A program made the position numbers and the translations under genes. The notes beneath the pieces are model-generated. The model saw nothing but the letters and a program-made list of their open reading frames with translations, had not been told where the DNA came from and did no database searches. 64,000 nucleotides of DNA from Comamonadaceae bacterium OS-1. Lineage in GTDB: Bacteria > Pseudomonadota > Gammaproteobacteria > Burkholderiales > Burkholderiaceae_C. The DNA lies in the NCBI GenBank assembly GCA_027923965.1, contig AP026969.1, positions 3,658,001 to 3,722,000 on the forward strand, written 5' to 3'. This document shows positions 36,809 to 46,760 of the stretch, piece by piece. The stretch's first letter is position 1. Every line of letters begins with the position of its first letter.

Positions 36809-37735
36809 TCAAGCCAATGCCACAGCCGCGTAATCGCCCACTTTGTCGGCCAGGCCTGCGGGCACCAGCAAAGCGCCGGTGGTTAATGCAGGCAAATGGG
36901 CATCAATATGGGCCTGCAAACGCGGCAACAGAAAGTCGCGGTTATGCCAAAACACGCTGCCGCCCATACTAATGCGCTGCAAATCCAGGATGGCTACCAG
37001 GTTGTACAAGGTGCGGCCCATCACCCGGCACAGGTCATCGACGATCTTCAAGGCAGCGGCGTCGCCCGCGCGGGCGGCCTGGAACAGCACCGGTGCCTCC
37101 TGACCAAAGCGCCGGGCGATGGAATTGCCCGCCACCAGGCCCTCCACGTCACCAATATTGCCGCAGCCGCACAGCGCGTCGTCGTTGTCGCTCACAAACA
37201 TATGGCCCGCGTGGCCTGCGTTGCCGTTTTTGCCGCGCAGCACATGGCCATCCACGCACAAGCCCACGCCGATACCCGTGCTCCAGGTGACGTAGGCGCA
37301 GTGGTCAAAACCCTTCAGCGCGCCCCAGTGGCGCTCGGCCTCCAGCGCGGCGACGCAGTCGTTCTCGATGCGCACGCGGGCGAAGCGGGCTCCCAGCGGG
37401 GCTTCCAGCAAGGCGGTGATCCAGTCGTTGGGCAGGCCACGCGCCGGGCCGGCCATGCCGCCGCAAATGTTGGGCCCGGCCAGCTCGATCAGGCCGTCGT
37501 TGATGATGAACGGGCCTGCCGACGAGACCCCGGCGTTTTGCACCGATGCGGGGTCGACACCCAGTTCGGCACAGGTTTCATCGACCATGCGGATGATCTG
37601 CACCGCCAGCGCGTCGTTTTTGCCGGTTTTGGCGGTGGGCTCGGTGCGGCGACCTTGCAGCACCGGCAGGTCGTCGTTACCGCTGGCCAGGCTGACGGCA
37701 ACCTTGGTGCCGCCGACATCGATACATGCTTTCAT
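36809..37735 (-). CDS. ROK-family sugar kinase
   Basis: A 308-residue ROK kinase (glucokinase/fructokinase-like). ATP-binding DVGGTKVAVSLASG at the N-terminus, sugar-site IENDCVAALEAERHWG with the catalytic Asp, and GNAGHAGHMF. The zinc motif is CGCGNIGDVEG: two Cys are kept but the third Cys of the usual CxCGxxGC is Asp. Start at 37735 (MKACIDVGGTK) rather than the longer frame. Its position about 3 kb from the sugar importer suggests, but does not prove, that it phosphorylates a product of that uptake system. Confidence 0.87.
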   Translation of the reverse strand: MKACIDVGGTKVAVSLASGNDDLPVLQGRRTEPTAKTGKNDALAVQIIRMVDETCAELGVDPASVQNAGVSSAGPFIINDGLIELAGPNICGGMAGPARGLPNDWITALLEAPLGARFARVRIENDCVAALEAERHWGALKGFDHCAYVTWSTGIGVGLCVDGHVLRGKNGNAGHAGHMFVSDNDDALCGCGNIGDVEGLVAGNSIARRFGQEAPVLFQAARAGDAAALKIVDDLCRVMGRTLYNLVAILDLQRISMGGSVFWHNRDFLLPRLQAHIDAHLPALTTGALLVPAGLADKVGDYAAVALA

Positions 37736-37748
37736 GGAGCTCTTTTCA

Positions 37749-37943
37749 TTAGATAAATTTAGCGACCAGGCCTGCAACCAGGCTGAGGACGAGGGTGGTG
37801 GTGATCGGAATGAACCAGGGCCGGCCAAAGAGCCGAAAGCGCAAGTCGCCCGGCAGTCTGCCAAAACCCAGCTTCTGCAGCAACGGGGAAAACCAGTCTA
37901 TGAGTAACAAGGCGAAAAAGATGACCAGCAGCCAGCGGAACAT
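37749..37943 (-). CDS. DUF2905 small membrane protein
   Basis: A 64-residue protein, MFRWLLVIFFALLLIDWFSP then KLGFGRLPGDLRF and a second hydrophobic segment, matching DUF2905. Two membrane helices with a short loop holding the conserved GRLPGD. Function unknown. It lies 2 bases after the methyltransferase stop on the same strand and 13 bases before the ROK kinase, so all three may be one operon. Confidence 0.88.
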   Translation of the reverse strand: MFRWLLVIFFALLLIDWFSPLLQKLGFGRLPGDLRFRLFGRPWFIPITTTLVLSLVAGLVAKFI

Positions 37944-37945
37944 GG

Positions 37946-39052
37946 TTAAAGGGTGTGGCTGCGGTCGCCCTGGGTGAAGCCCATGGGCTCCCACTCCGGT
38001 CCCGCGCCAAAGGCCACCACTTTGAACAATTCGCCCATTTCGTGTTCTGTGATCAATTTGAGTGCCTGCGCTTGCTCCGCATGCGTAGCGTGCTGCATTT
38101 TAGATAGCAAACCGCAGTTCATCAGAAACCGCGCCTGGCTGGTGTAGCCCAGCACGTTCAAGCCTGCGTCCTGCCCGGCCAGGGCGATGCCGCTGAAGTT
38201 GACGTGGGCGGTGATGTCTTTCAGCCCCACCAGGGCCAGGGGGTCGGGGTCGGCGCGGTGCTGGTAGTGGCACATCACGGTGCCGGTGTTGCGCTGCGGG
38301 TGGTAGTACTCGGCCTCGGGGAAGCCGTAGTCCAGAAAGAAGGCTGCGCCCTGGGTAAGCCGGTCGGCCAGGGTGCGGATGAAGGACTCGGCCTGGGGGT
38401 GGATTTCGGTCAGGTAGTCGTGCGGGCCGCCGATGTCGCAGGGCGGGCGCAGGGCGGTGGGGCGGTCTTGCCAGACGAATGCGCCATCCGATGCCTGGCC
38501 GGACCAGGCCACGCCGCGCTCATGCCACACGCCGCCCACCCGGGCCAGCAGCTGCACCGGCATCGCGTCCAGCACCTCGTTGCCCACCACCACGGCCTGC
38601 AGCGTGGCGGGCAGCGCGGTCACCCACTCCACCTTGTCGGCAAACCGGGCCAGGCGCAGCTGCTGGCGGGCCCGCAGCGTGCCGGACAGATCGACGATGC
38701 AGTAGCGCTGCACCTGGTCGCCCAGGGCTTCGAGCAGTTGCAAGGCGAGCGCGCCGGAGCCCGCGCCGAACTCCCACACCTCCGTGGTACCCGTCACTTG
38801 CAGCGCCTGCGCCACCTGCGCTGCCAGGGCCTGGCCAAACAGGCCGGACAGCTCGGGCGCGGTGACAAAGTCGCTGCCGTCGGCATCCTGGTTGCCAAAC
38901 TTGGGGCGCTCGTTGGCGTAGTAGCCCAGGCCGGGGTGGTACAGGGCCTGGGCCATGAATTGGTCAAAGGGAATCCAGCCGTCGGCAGAGGTAATAGCCC
39001 GCCGAATCTCTTCCTGGAGCGCGATCGTTAAACTGGGGGTTGTTTTTTCCAC
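37946..39052 (-). CDS. MidA/NDUFAF7-like SAM-dependent methyltransferase
   Basis: A class I methyltransferase of the MidA (DUF185) family, related to NDUFAF7, which methylates an arginine of mitochondrial complex I. Motifs: GWIPFDQFMAQALYHPGLGYY near the N-terminus, SAM-binding EFGAGSGALALQLL, and VVGNEVLDAMPVQ and EHEMGELFKVVAF near the C-terminus. I place the start at a GTG (complement of 39050-39052), which matches family length and avoids overlap with the divergent SDR gene at 39070; the ATG at 39112 is possible. The bacterial target is unknown. Confidence 0.85.
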   Translation of the reverse strand: MEKTTPSLTIALQEEIRRAITSADGWIPFDQFMAQALYHPGLGYYANERPKFGNQDADGSDFVTAPELSGLFGQALAAQVAQALQVTGTTEVWEFGAGSGALALQLLEALGDQVQRYCIVDLSGTLRARQQLRLARFADKVEWVTALPATLQAVVVGNEVLDAMPVQLLARVGGVWHERGVAWSGQASDGAFVWQDRPTALRPPCDIGGPHDYLTEIHPQAESFIRTLADRLTQGAAFFLDYGFPEAEYYHPQRNTGTVMCHYQHRADPDPLALVGLKDITAHVNFSGIALAGQDAGLNVLGYTSQARFLMNCGLLSKMQHATHAEQAQALKLITEHEMGELFKVVAFGAGPEWEPMGFTQGDRSHTL

Positions 39053-39069
39053 CCGCAGATTGTCTCTGA

Positions 39070-39870
39070 ATGTTGCCACCAAACCCGCCCTCCCCCCCAG
39101 CCCGTACTGCATTGGTAACCGGCGCGGGCAAACGGCTGGGCCGCGAAATCGCCCTGGCGCTGGCGGCAGGCGGCTGGCAGGTGGCGGTGCATTATCGGCA
39201 TTCCGAGCAGGATGCTATTCAAACTGTAGCTGACTGTGCTGATCTGACGAGCACGAGCAGCCAAAAACACCATGCATTCCAGGCCGACCTGGCCGATGAG
39301 GCCGCCGTGCGCGCCCTGCTGCCCCGGGTGGTGGCGTACTTTGGCGCGGTGGATGCCGTGGTGAATTGCGCCTCTACCTTTGAGCATGACAGCGCCGCCA
39401 CCTTTGGCTTTGCAGCGCTGGAGCAGCACCTGCGCAGCAACACCGGCGCACCAATCTTGCTGGCCCAGGCCCTGCACAGCCACCTGCAGACCCGCAATGC
39501 AGGCGGTGCGGTGGTCAATCTGCTGGACCAGAAGCTGTGGAACCTGAACCCCGACTTCTTCAGCTACACCTTGTCCAAAGCCGCGCTGGAAGTGGCCAAC
39601 ACCATGCTGGCCCAGGCCCTGGCCCCGCACGTGCGGGTGGTGGGCGTGGCACCCGGCCTCACCCTCAAAAGCCATATGCTCAGCGACGAACAATTTGCCG
39701 TGCTGCACCAGATCTCGCCGCTGGGCCGCTCGTCCACCGCCGCCGACGTGGCGGCCACGGTGAAGTTTGCGCTGGAGAACGGCTCGATTACCGGCACCAC
39801 CTTGTTGGTGGACGGCGGCCAGCACCTGATGCAGTTCGAGCGCGACTTCTCGCTCATGGACCTTACTTAA
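39070..39870 (+). CDS. FolM-like short-chain dehydrogenase with a repeat-encoded segment
   Basis: A 266-residue SDR: NADPH-binding TGAGKRLG (17-24), NCAS, and catalytic YTLSK. Its place directly before folB and its similarity to FolM/PTR1-type pteridine reductases suggest dihydrofolate or dihydromonapterin reductase activity. Residues 48-66 (DAIQTVADCADLTSTSSQK) are encoded by a degenerate copy of the dispersed palindrome, at the loop between alpha2 and beta3 where SDRs vary in length. folB follows after 8 bases. Confidence 0.87.
   Translation: MLPPNPPSPPARTALVTGAGKRLGREIALALAAGGWQVAVHYRHSEQDAIQTVADCADLTSTSSQKHHAFQADLADEAAVRALLPRVVAYFGAVDAVVNCASTFEHDSAATFGFAALEQHLRSNTGAPILLAQALHSHLQTRNAGGAVVNLLDQKLWNLNPDFFSYTLSKAALEVANTMLAQALAPHVRVVGVAPGLTLKSHMLSDEQFAVLHQISPLGRSSTAADVAATVKFALENGSITGTTLLVDGGQHLMQFERDFSLMDLT
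39208..39272. repeat. Dispersed palindromic element, copy 8, inside the folM-like gene
   Basis: GATGCTATTCAAACTGTAGC, TGACTGTGCTGATCTGACGA, GCACGAGCAGCCAAAAAC. The flanks and right arm match intergenic copies; the left arm carries changes. It is read in the same codon frame as the copy in cca. Confidence 0.68.
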
Positions 39871-39878
39871 AAATCACC

Positions 39879-40250
39879 ATGTCCCACACCACAGGCAACC
39901 AAACCCTGCAGCTCACCGGCCTGCGCTTCAATGCCAATCTGGGCATTCTGGAGTCCGAGAAAACCGATCCCCAGCCCATCCAGGTGGATGCCGAGCTCAA
40001 CCTCGGCCCGCAGCCGCTGGAGCCCAGCGACGATGACATCCACCACGTGCTCGACTACCGCAAGGTGCGCCAGATCATCATCGACGACTGCACCGCCCAG
40101 CACGTCAACCTGCTGGAGAGCCTGATCGGCAAGTTGGCCCAGCGCCTGATGCAGCTCCCCGGCGTGATGGGCGTACGTGTAAAAATTGCCAAACTGGAGA
40201 TTTTTGATGACTGCGAAGTGGCTATCCGGGTAGAAACAGGGCAGTGGTGA
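39879..40250 (+). CDS. folB: Dihydroneopterin aldolase
   Basis: FolB converts dihydroneopterin to 6-hydroxymethyl-dihydropterin in folate synthesis. The 123-residue product has the family layout: LRFNANLGILESEKTDPQPI near the N-terminus, HHVLDYRKVRQIIID, LLESLIGKLAQRLM and the C-terminal VKIAKLEIFDDCEVAIRVE. The ATG at 39879 lies 8 bases after the folM-like stop, indicating one operon. Confidence 0.9.
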   Translation: MSHTTGNQTLQLTGLRFNANLGILESEKTDPQPIQVDAELNLGPQPLEPSDDDIHHVLDYRKVRQIIIDDCTAQHVNLLESLIGKLAQRLMQLPGVMGVRVKIAKLEIFDDCEVAIRVETGQW

Positions 40251-40342
40251 GCCTGGAATCCGCGTAGCATGCGCTACACGTAATAATATGTATCCACCAT
40301 CCTCTTCCCAGGGTGCTCAGATGCCCTGCCCTGGAGAGTTGA

Positions 40343-41119
40343 ATGACATTGCTGGCTGCCCGCACGATTGACCGCCGCGCCGCATTGCGCATTGCGGCCC
40401 TGGGCCTGTGGGCTTGCACTGTGTCGGCCCAGGCATCCGAAACCATCCGCATCCTGACAGAAGAGTACCCCCCCTACAACTTCACCGACAAAGGCCGTAT
40501 CACCGGCCTGGGGACCGAGGTGGTGCAGGCGGTGCTCAAAGAGATCAATATCGAAGGCCAGTTCCAATCCCTGCCCTGGGCCCGCGCCTACGAGACCACG
40601 CAAACCAGCGCCAACGTGCTGATCTACTCGATCAACCGGTCCAAGGAACGCGAAAAGCTCTTCAAATGGGTGGGTCCGATCACCCCCACCGACTTCTACC
40701 TGTTTGCGCTGAAAACCCGCAACCTGCACCTGGCCAGCCTGGAAGATGCCAAAACCCTGCAAATCGGCACGGTCAACCAGGACATTGGCGAGCAGTACCT
40801 GGTGACCCAGGGTTTTGTCCTGGGCCACAACCTTCAGTCCAGCACCCGCTACGAGCTGAACTATGAAAAGCTCAAACTCGGCCGTGTCGATCTGTGGGTG
40901 ATGAACGAGCTGGGGGCCTATTACATGGTGCGCCAGGCAGGCGACGACCCGGCCGAGGTGCTGAACAAGGCGCTACGCGTTGCCGACATCAGCAGCAGCG
41001 GCAACTACATGGCTTTCGGCCTGAAAACCCCCGACGCCATGGTCGAGCGCTTCCGCAAAGGCCTGGAAGCCATCAAAAAGAACGGCATCTACGACGCGCT
41101 GCAGAAAAAATGGCTGTAA
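40343..41119 (+). CDS. Periplasmic family 3 solute-binding protein, first of a pair
   Basis: A 258-residue protein with signal peptide (RIAALGLWACTVSAQA-S) and an amino-acid-type (family 3) binding fold: ILTEEYPPYNFTDKGRITGL, LPWARAYETTQT, VGPITPTDFYLFAL. It lies immediately before a diguanylate cyclase gene, overlapping it by 10 bases, and no transporter genes are near. Such orphan binding proteins usually work as sensors rather than in uptake. It is related to the protein at 42497 (both have LPWARAY or YPWARAY and NVLIY). Confidence 0.88.
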   Translation: MTLLAARTIDRRAALRIAALGLWACTVSAQASETIRILTEEYPPYNFTDKGRITGLGTEVVQAVLKEINIEGQFQSLPWARAYETTQTSANVLIYSINRSKEREKLFKWVGPITPTDFYLFALKTRNLHLASLEDAKTLQIGTVNQDIGEQYLVTQGFVLGHNLQSSTRYELNYEKLKLGRVDLWVMNELGAYYMVRQAGDDPAEVLNKALRVADISSSGNYMAFGLKTPDAMVERFRKGLEAIKKNGIYDALQKKWL

Positions 41120-42462
41120 AAGCCGCCAAGCCCACCACGCTGGGCGGCCGCATTGTGATGGCCACCCTGGTGTTTTGCCTGCTGTTCACCCTGGTGGTGG
41201 TGGCCTTGCGCACCTGGTCAGCCTGGCAAAACAATGTGGCGCGCATGTCGGGCGAGATCGCGCTGATTGCGCAGGTCTACCAGCAAACGGTGTCCAAATC
41301 CATTTGGGACATGGACCGCGACAGCCTGCAGACGCATCTCAACAGCATGGCCCATGCGGCCCCGGTGGGACAGGTGGTCGTGACCTTGCAGTCGGCCAAC
41401 CACACCCCTGAAGTTTTCCGGCGGGTGCGCGATGGATGGCAGCCATCCACCCAGGCACCGGTGCTGGACCGCCCGCTCGACTACGAGGTGTTTGTGGGCA
41501 ACAAAGAAACCGTGGGCCATCTGGTGCTGTACGGCGACGAGCGGGTGCTGTGGAAGCGCCTGCGCGGCGAAGTGGCCGAAATCGTGGCCACCCAGGTCGC
41601 CCAGTCGCTGCTGCTGGCCAGCCTGATCATGCTGCTGCTCAACCGCCTGGTGACCGTGCATGTGCGCCGCATCGCCCAGCACCTGGGCCAGTTGACCCCC
41701 GCCAACCTGCGCCAACCGCTGACCCTGGAGCGCTCTGCCACGCGGCAAGACGAGTTAACGCAACTGGTGGACGGGGTCAACCACCTGCAGACCACACTGT
41801 CCGACTACCTGGAACAGCAACAGCGCGATGAAGCAGAGCTGTTGACCCACCGCGACAACCTGACCGCGCTGGTGCGGGAGCGCACCGCTGCGCTGGAAAG
41901 CGCCAACAGCCAGCTGGAAGACACCAACACCCGGCTGGACGGCCTGGCCCGCACCGACCCGCTGACCGGACTGGCCAACCGCCGCCAATTTGACGAGATG
42001 AAGCAGATTGAGTTCCGCCGGGCCCTGCGCACCGGCCACCCGCTGACCCTGCTGGTCTGCGACATCGACTGCTTCAAGGCCTACAACGACACCTATGGCC
42101 ATGCCAGCGGCGACCAGTGCCTGCGCGCCGTAGCCGCCGCCCTGGGCGCCGGCAGTGCCCGGGCCGGGGACCTGGTGGCCCGTATCGGCGGCGAAGAATT
42201 TGCGGTACTGCTGCCCGCCACCGATACCGCCCACGGCATGCTGCTGGCCAACCAACTGCTGCGCGCAGTGGCCGATCTGGGCATCGCCCACCGCAAATCC
42301 GATGCCGCACCAGTGGTCACCATCAGCATCGGGCTGGCACAACTCGACCCCAGCCAGGTGGACCAATTCGACACCCTGTTCGACCAGGCAGACAAGGCCC
42401 TCTACCAGGCCAAAAGTGCGGGCCGCAACCGGGTGGCTGCGCACATGCATGCCATGGCATGA
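41110..42462 (+). CDS. Membrane-anchored diguanylate cyclase with periplasmic sensor
   Basis: A 450-residue protein. TM1 at about 14-36 (MATLVFCLLFTLVVVALRTW), a periplasmic domain of about 125 residues, TM2 about 160-180 (SLLLASLIMLLLNRLVTVHV), HAMP-like and coiled-coil region, then GGDEF with GGEEF, CDIDCFKAYNDTYGH and I-site RAGD. It should make c-di-GMP under feedback control. The start ATG at 41110 overlaps the preceding binding-protein stop; another binding-protein gene follows after 34 bases. The layout implies control by periplasmic ligand-loaded binding proteins. Confidence 0.9.
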   Translation: MAVKAAKPTTLGGRIVMATLVFCLLFTLVVVALRTWSAWQNNVARMSGEIALIAQVYQQTVSKSIWDMDRDSLQTHLNSMAHAAPVGQVVVTLQSANHTPEVFRRVRDGWQPSTQAPVLDRPLDYEVFVGNKETVGHLVLYGDERVLWKRLRGEVAEIVATQVAQSLLLASLIMLLLNRLVTVHVRRIAQHLGQLTPANLRQPLTLERSATRQDELTQLVDGVNHLQTTLSDYLEQQQRDEAELLTHRDNLTALVRERTAALESANSQLEDTNTRLDGLARTDPLTGLANRRQFDEMKQIEFRRALRTGHPLTLLVCDIDCFKAYNDTYGHASGDQCLRAVAAALGAGSARAGDLVARIGGEEFAVLLPATDTAHGMLLANQLLRAVADLGIAHRKSDAAPVVTISIGLAQLDPSQVDQFDTLFDQADKALYQAKSAGRNRVAAHMHAMA

Positions 42463-42496
42463 ACCTCCCCCACCGTACCCACCGCAGGAACCCCGC

Positions 42497-43249
42497 ATGA
42501 ACTCAGCATGGCGCGTCACCCTCCTCGCCGGGGCTTTGCTGGCACCGCTACGCCCCTGGGCGCAGACCGTGCAAGTGGTCACCGAGACCACTCCCTTCGT
42601 TTTTGTGCAGGACGGAAAAATTGCCGGTCCGGCCACCGAGGTGGTCGAAAAAACCCTGCAGTTGGCGGGTATCAAGGACTACCGGCTGAACCTGTATCCC
42701 TGGGCCCGGGCCTACGACATGGCGCTGAACGAGCCCAACGTGCTGATCTACCTGGTGGCCCGAACCCCCGAGCGCGAGGCCAAGTTCCAGTGGGTGGGCG
42801 AATTCATGCAGATCCGCTACCACCTGTACAAGCTGCGCTACCGTGCCGACATCCAGGTGCGCAGCCTGGACGCGGCCCGCAACTACACCATCGGCGTGAT
42901 GCGCGACGACCTGCGCCACCAGTACCTGCAGCAGCAGGGCTTTACCCGGCTGGTGATATCGGCACAAACCACTGAAAACTTTGCCCAGCTGCTCAAGCGC
43001 AAAGTAGACATGGTGCCGCTCAGTGATGCCGGTGCCGAGGCCCAGTGCCGCATCGCCCAGATCGACTGCGCAGATCTGGAAAAAGTGCTGCCGCTGGACA
43101 GTCTGACCACCGGCCTGTACATGGCTTACAGCCTGGGCACCCCGCCCGCCCTGGTGGAGCGGACCCAGGCCGCGTTCAAGCAGCTCAAGACCAATGGCAC
43201 GGTACACCGCCTGATGGAAACCAAGACCACCACCAGCAAAGCACCCTGA
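42497..43249 (+). CDS. Periplasmic family 3 solute-binding protein, second of a pair
   Basis: A 250-residue secreted protein (signal peptide MNSAWRVTLLAGALLAPLRP, cleavage near AQT). The fold matches the protein at 40343: TETTPFVFVQDGKIAGPATE, YPWARAYDMALNEPNVLIYL, WVGEFMQIRYHLYKL. AGGAA precedes the ATG at 42497. It completes a three-gene unit with the diguanylate cyclase. The ligand is unknown. Confidence 0.87.
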   Translation: MNSAWRVTLLAGALLAPLRPWAQTVQVVTETTPFVFVQDGKIAGPATEVVEKTLQLAGIKDYRLNLYPWARAYDMALNEPNVLIYLVARTPEREAKFQWVGEFMQIRYHLYKLRYRADIQVRSLDAARNYTIGVMRDDLRHQYLQQQGFTRLVISAQTTENFAQLLKRKVDMVPLSDAGAEAQCRIAQIDCADLEKVLPLDSLTTGLYMAYSLGTPPALVERTQAAFKQLKTNGTVHRLMETKTTTSKAP

Positions 43250-43309
43250 GCGGGCGCAAGAAAGTGCTGACGCGGGATAATCGGTATTTTCAAGCACCGA
43301 TTGCCCCCT

Positions 43310-44248
43310 ATGAGCGCCGTATGGACCACCGACGAGGTTATTGCCCCCGCATCCCCTGCCGCCCCCGATTTCAAGATCGAGCGTGAAACACATAAGCTGG
43401 AAAAACGCCTGTGCCGCGAAATGGGCAAGGCCATCGTGGACTACAACATGGTGGAAGAAGGCGACAAGGTCATGGTGTGCGTGAGCGGTGGCAAAGACAG
43501 CTACGCCATGCTGGACATTTTGCTCAAGCTCAAGGCCCGCGCGCCCATCCATTTCGACATCATCGCCGTCAACCTCGACCAGAAGCAGCCCGGCTTCCCC
43601 GCCGATGTGCTGCCCACCTACCTCACCGCCCTGGGTGTGCCCTTCCATATCGAAAACCAGGACACCTATAGCATCGTCAAGCGCGTCATACCCGAGGGCA
43701 AAACCACCTGCGGCCTGTGCAGCCGCCTGCGCCGCGGCATTCTGTACCGCGTGGCCGACGAGCTGGGCGCCACCAAGATTGCGCTGGGCCACCACCGCGA
43801 CGACATGCTGCAGACCTTCTTTTTGAACATGTTCTTCGGCGGCAAGCTCAAGGGCATGCCGCCCAAACTGGTGAGTGACGACGGCAAACACATCGTCATC
43901 CGGCCCCTGGCCTATGTGGCCGAGAAAGACCTGACCCGCTGGGCCACGCACAAGCAGTTCCCCATCATCCCCTGCACCCTGTGCGGCAGCCAGGAGAATC
44001 TGCAACGCAAGCAGATCGCCCAGATGCTGCAAGAGTGGGAAAAGAAGCACCCGGGCCGCATCGAGAGCATGTTCAGCGCGCTGCAAAACGTGGTGCCCTC
44101 GCACCTGATGGACCGCAGCCGCTACGACTTCGAAGGCCTGCAAACCACCGGCGTGCCCAGCGATGACGGCGACCAGGCCTTTGATGCGCCCAGCTTTCCT
44201 CCCACCGGTATGTCGGGCCTGCCCGGTCTGCAAGTAGTGCACCTATGA
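43310..44248 (+). CDS. ttcA: tRNA 2-thiocytidine(32) synthetase
   Basis: TtcA makes 2-thiocytidine at tRNA position 32, using ATP and an iron-sulfur cluster. The 312-residue product has the PP-loop [12 protein letters not shown] and the two CxxC motifs ([12 protein letters not shown] and IPCTLCGSQ), plus [12 protein letters not shown]. Start at the ATG 43310; an in-frame TTG three codons earlier is less likely. The stop overlaps the following lipoprotein gene by 4 bases. Confidence 0.95.
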   Translation: MSAVWTTDEVIAPASPAAPDFKIERETHKLEKRLCREMGKAIVDYNMVEEGDKVMVCVSGGKDSYAMLDILLKLKARAPIHFDIIAVNLDQKQPGFPADVLPTYLTALGVPFHIENQDTYSIVKRVIPEGKTTCGLCSRLRRGILYRVADELGATKIALGHHRDDMLQTFFLNMFFGGKLKGMPPKLVSDDGKHIVIRPLAYVAEKDLTRWATHKQFPIIPCTLCGSQENLQRKQIAQMLQEWEKKHPGRIESMFSALQNVVPSHLMDRSRYDFEGLQTTGVPSDDGDQAFDAPSFPPTGMSGLPGLQVVHL

Positions 44249-44865
44249 GCTGCTGGCGGGCGCTGATGCTCAGCCTGGCCGTGCTGCTGGGCGGCTGCGC
44301 CACCATCACCCGGGTGGACAGCGACGTGCAAAGCTTTGCCAGCTGGACCAGCGCCGTGCCCCGCCCCCTGGCCTTCCGCTTCGAGCGCATGCCGTCCCAG
44401 CAGACCGATGCCGCGCAGCAAACCGCCGTCGAGCAACTGGCCCTGCCCTCTCTGGCCCAGGCCGGGCTGGTGCAGGATGTGCCCAACGCCCGCTTCAGCC
44501 TGCAGATCAGCACCCAGATGGCCACCGAAAGCACCTGGAGCAACCCCTATGGTCCGTGGGGACCGCGGGGTCCCTGGCTGGCGGGTGGCCGGGGCCCGCG
44601 CGGCCCCTTCATGGCGCCGATGTTTCCGATGGTGCCCATGGAAGTGCGCAGCTACCAGCGCCTGCTCAGCCTGGTGTTGCGCGACCTCGCCACCGGCCAG
44701 GTGGTGTATGAAACCCAGGCCCGCATGGACAGCCGCTGGCCCATCGGCCACGACCTCCTTCCGGCCATGGTCACGGCGGCCCTGCATGGCTTTCCGAACC
44801 CGCCCCAGGGCCTGCAGCGCATCACCGTCGACCTGGCCCCAGCCACCCCAGAAACCAACCCGTAA
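44245..44865 (+). CDS. DUF4136-like lipoprotein
   Basis: A 206-residue lipoprotein with signal [18 protein letters not shown] (lipobox LGGC, Cys18). The mature part has the DUF4136 opening ([28 protein letters not shown]), a flexible Pro/Gly-rich stretch ([20 protein letters not shown]) and a conserved end ([20 protein letters not shown]). Function unknown. Translationally coupled to ttcA. Confidence 0.83.
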   Translation: MSCWRALMLSLAVLLGGCATITRVDSDVQSFASWTSAVPRPLAFRFERMPSQQTDAAQQTAVEQLALPSLAQAGLVQDVPNARFSLQISTQMATESTWSNPYGPWGPRGPWLAGGRGPRGPFMAPMFPMVPMEVRSYQRLLSLVLRDLATGQVVYETQARMDSRWPIGHDLLPAMVTAALHGFPNPPQGLQRITVDLAPATPETNP

Positions 44866-44874
44866 AGCCCCCTG

Positions 44875-45516
44875 ATGGAAGCCACCCGCATCATCGCCAT
44901 CCGCCACGGCGAAACCGCCTGGAACGTCGACACCCGCCTCCAGGGCCAGCTCGACATCCCCCTCAACGAGACCGGCCGCTGGCAGGCCCACCAGTTGGCG
45001 CTGGCGCTGGCCGGAGAGCCCATCACCGCCGTCTACGCCAGCGACCTGTGGCGGGCCTATGAAACCGCACTGTCGGTGGCCGGGGCGGTGGGCTTGAACA
45101 TCACCACCGACGAGGGCCTGCGCGAACGCGGCTTCGGCATCTTCCAGGGCCGCACCTTCGCCGACATCGAAGCCGAACTACCCGAGCAGGCCCTGCGCTG
45201 GCGCAAGCGCGACCCCGACTTTGCCCCCGACGGCGGCGAATGCCTGAATGACTTCCGCGACCGCGTGCTGGCCAGCGTCAACACCCTCGCGGCCCGCCAC
45301 CCCGGCGAGCTGATCACCCTGGTGGCCCACGGCGGCGTGATGGACGTGCTGTACCGCGCCGCCACCGGCCAAGGCCTGCAGGCCCCCCGCACCTGGGACC
45401 TGGGCAACGCCGCCATCAACCGCCTGCTATGGACCCCCGAAGGCTTCACCCTGGTGGGCTGGGCCGATACCTACCACCTGGAACAACAGGGCGCGCTGGA
45501 CGAGAACGCAGCGTAA
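44875..45516 (+). CDS. Histidine phosphatase family protein (GpmB/CobC-like)
   Basis: A 213-residue phosphoglycerate-mutase-fold phosphatase. The catalytic RHGET (10-14), YASDLWRAYETA, LRERGFGIFQGR and the second His in LVAHGGVMDVL are present. Substrates range from phospho-sugars to cobalamin or thiamine precursors; not determinable here. It follows the lipoprotein by 9 bases and ends the ttcA operon. Confidence 0.9.
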   Translation: MEATRIIAIRHGETAWNVDTRLQGQLDIPLNETGRWQAHQLALALAGEPITAVYASDLWRAYETALSVAGAVGLNITTDEGLRERGFGIFQGRTFADIEAELPEQALRWRKRDPDFAPDGGECLNDFRDRVLASVNTLAARHPGELITLVAHGGVMDVLYRAATGQGLQAPRTWDLGNAAINRLLWTPEGFTLVGWADTYHLEQQGALDENAA

Positions 45517-45569
45517 TACTATTTATTTTGTAGCTGCTCGTGCTTGTGGACTAAGCACAGAGGCCCAAT

Positions 45570-45572
<3 letters not shown>
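45517..45572. repeat. Dispersed palindromic element, copy 9
   Basis: ATTTATTTTGTAGCTGCTCG, TGCTTGTGGACTAAGCACAG, AGGCCCAATTT. It fills the space between the convergent phosphatase and ruvB genes and reaches the ruvB stop. Confidence 0.78.
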
Positions 45573-46631
<1,059 letters not shown>

Positions 46632-46658
46632 GGGCAGGCAGTCGAAAAAAGGAAAGCC

Positions 46659-46713
46659 ACTATAGCGCCTGGGCCTGCTTGCGCTGAAAACAGGCCTCGC
46701 TTGTGGCTATAGT
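46659..46713. promoter_or_regulatory. Divergent promoter pair for ruvB and the carbonic anhydrase gene
   Basis: Two identical -10 boxes face away from each other: TATAGT on the minus strand (46659-46664) for ruvB and TATAGT on the plus strand (46708-46713) for the carbonic anhydrase. Between them lies GGGCCTG...CAGGCCT. The -35 regions are weak. Confidence 0.42.
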
Positions 46714-46760
46714 TAATGCCAACACTTTTAACGCACTGATTCCCCCCGCCAGGATTCCCC

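Noticed and set aside
38075..38115. Possible further copy of the palindromic element inside the MidA-like gene
   Set aside because: On the minus strand TTTGCTATCTAAAATGCAGC resembles the element's flank, but no palindromic core follows and the encoded residues (CGLLSKMQ...EHEMGELFKV) fit the normal family pattern.
40261..40280. GTAGCATGCGCTAC hairpin after folB as a terminator
   Set aside because: Stem of only five pairs and no T run; it may be chance.
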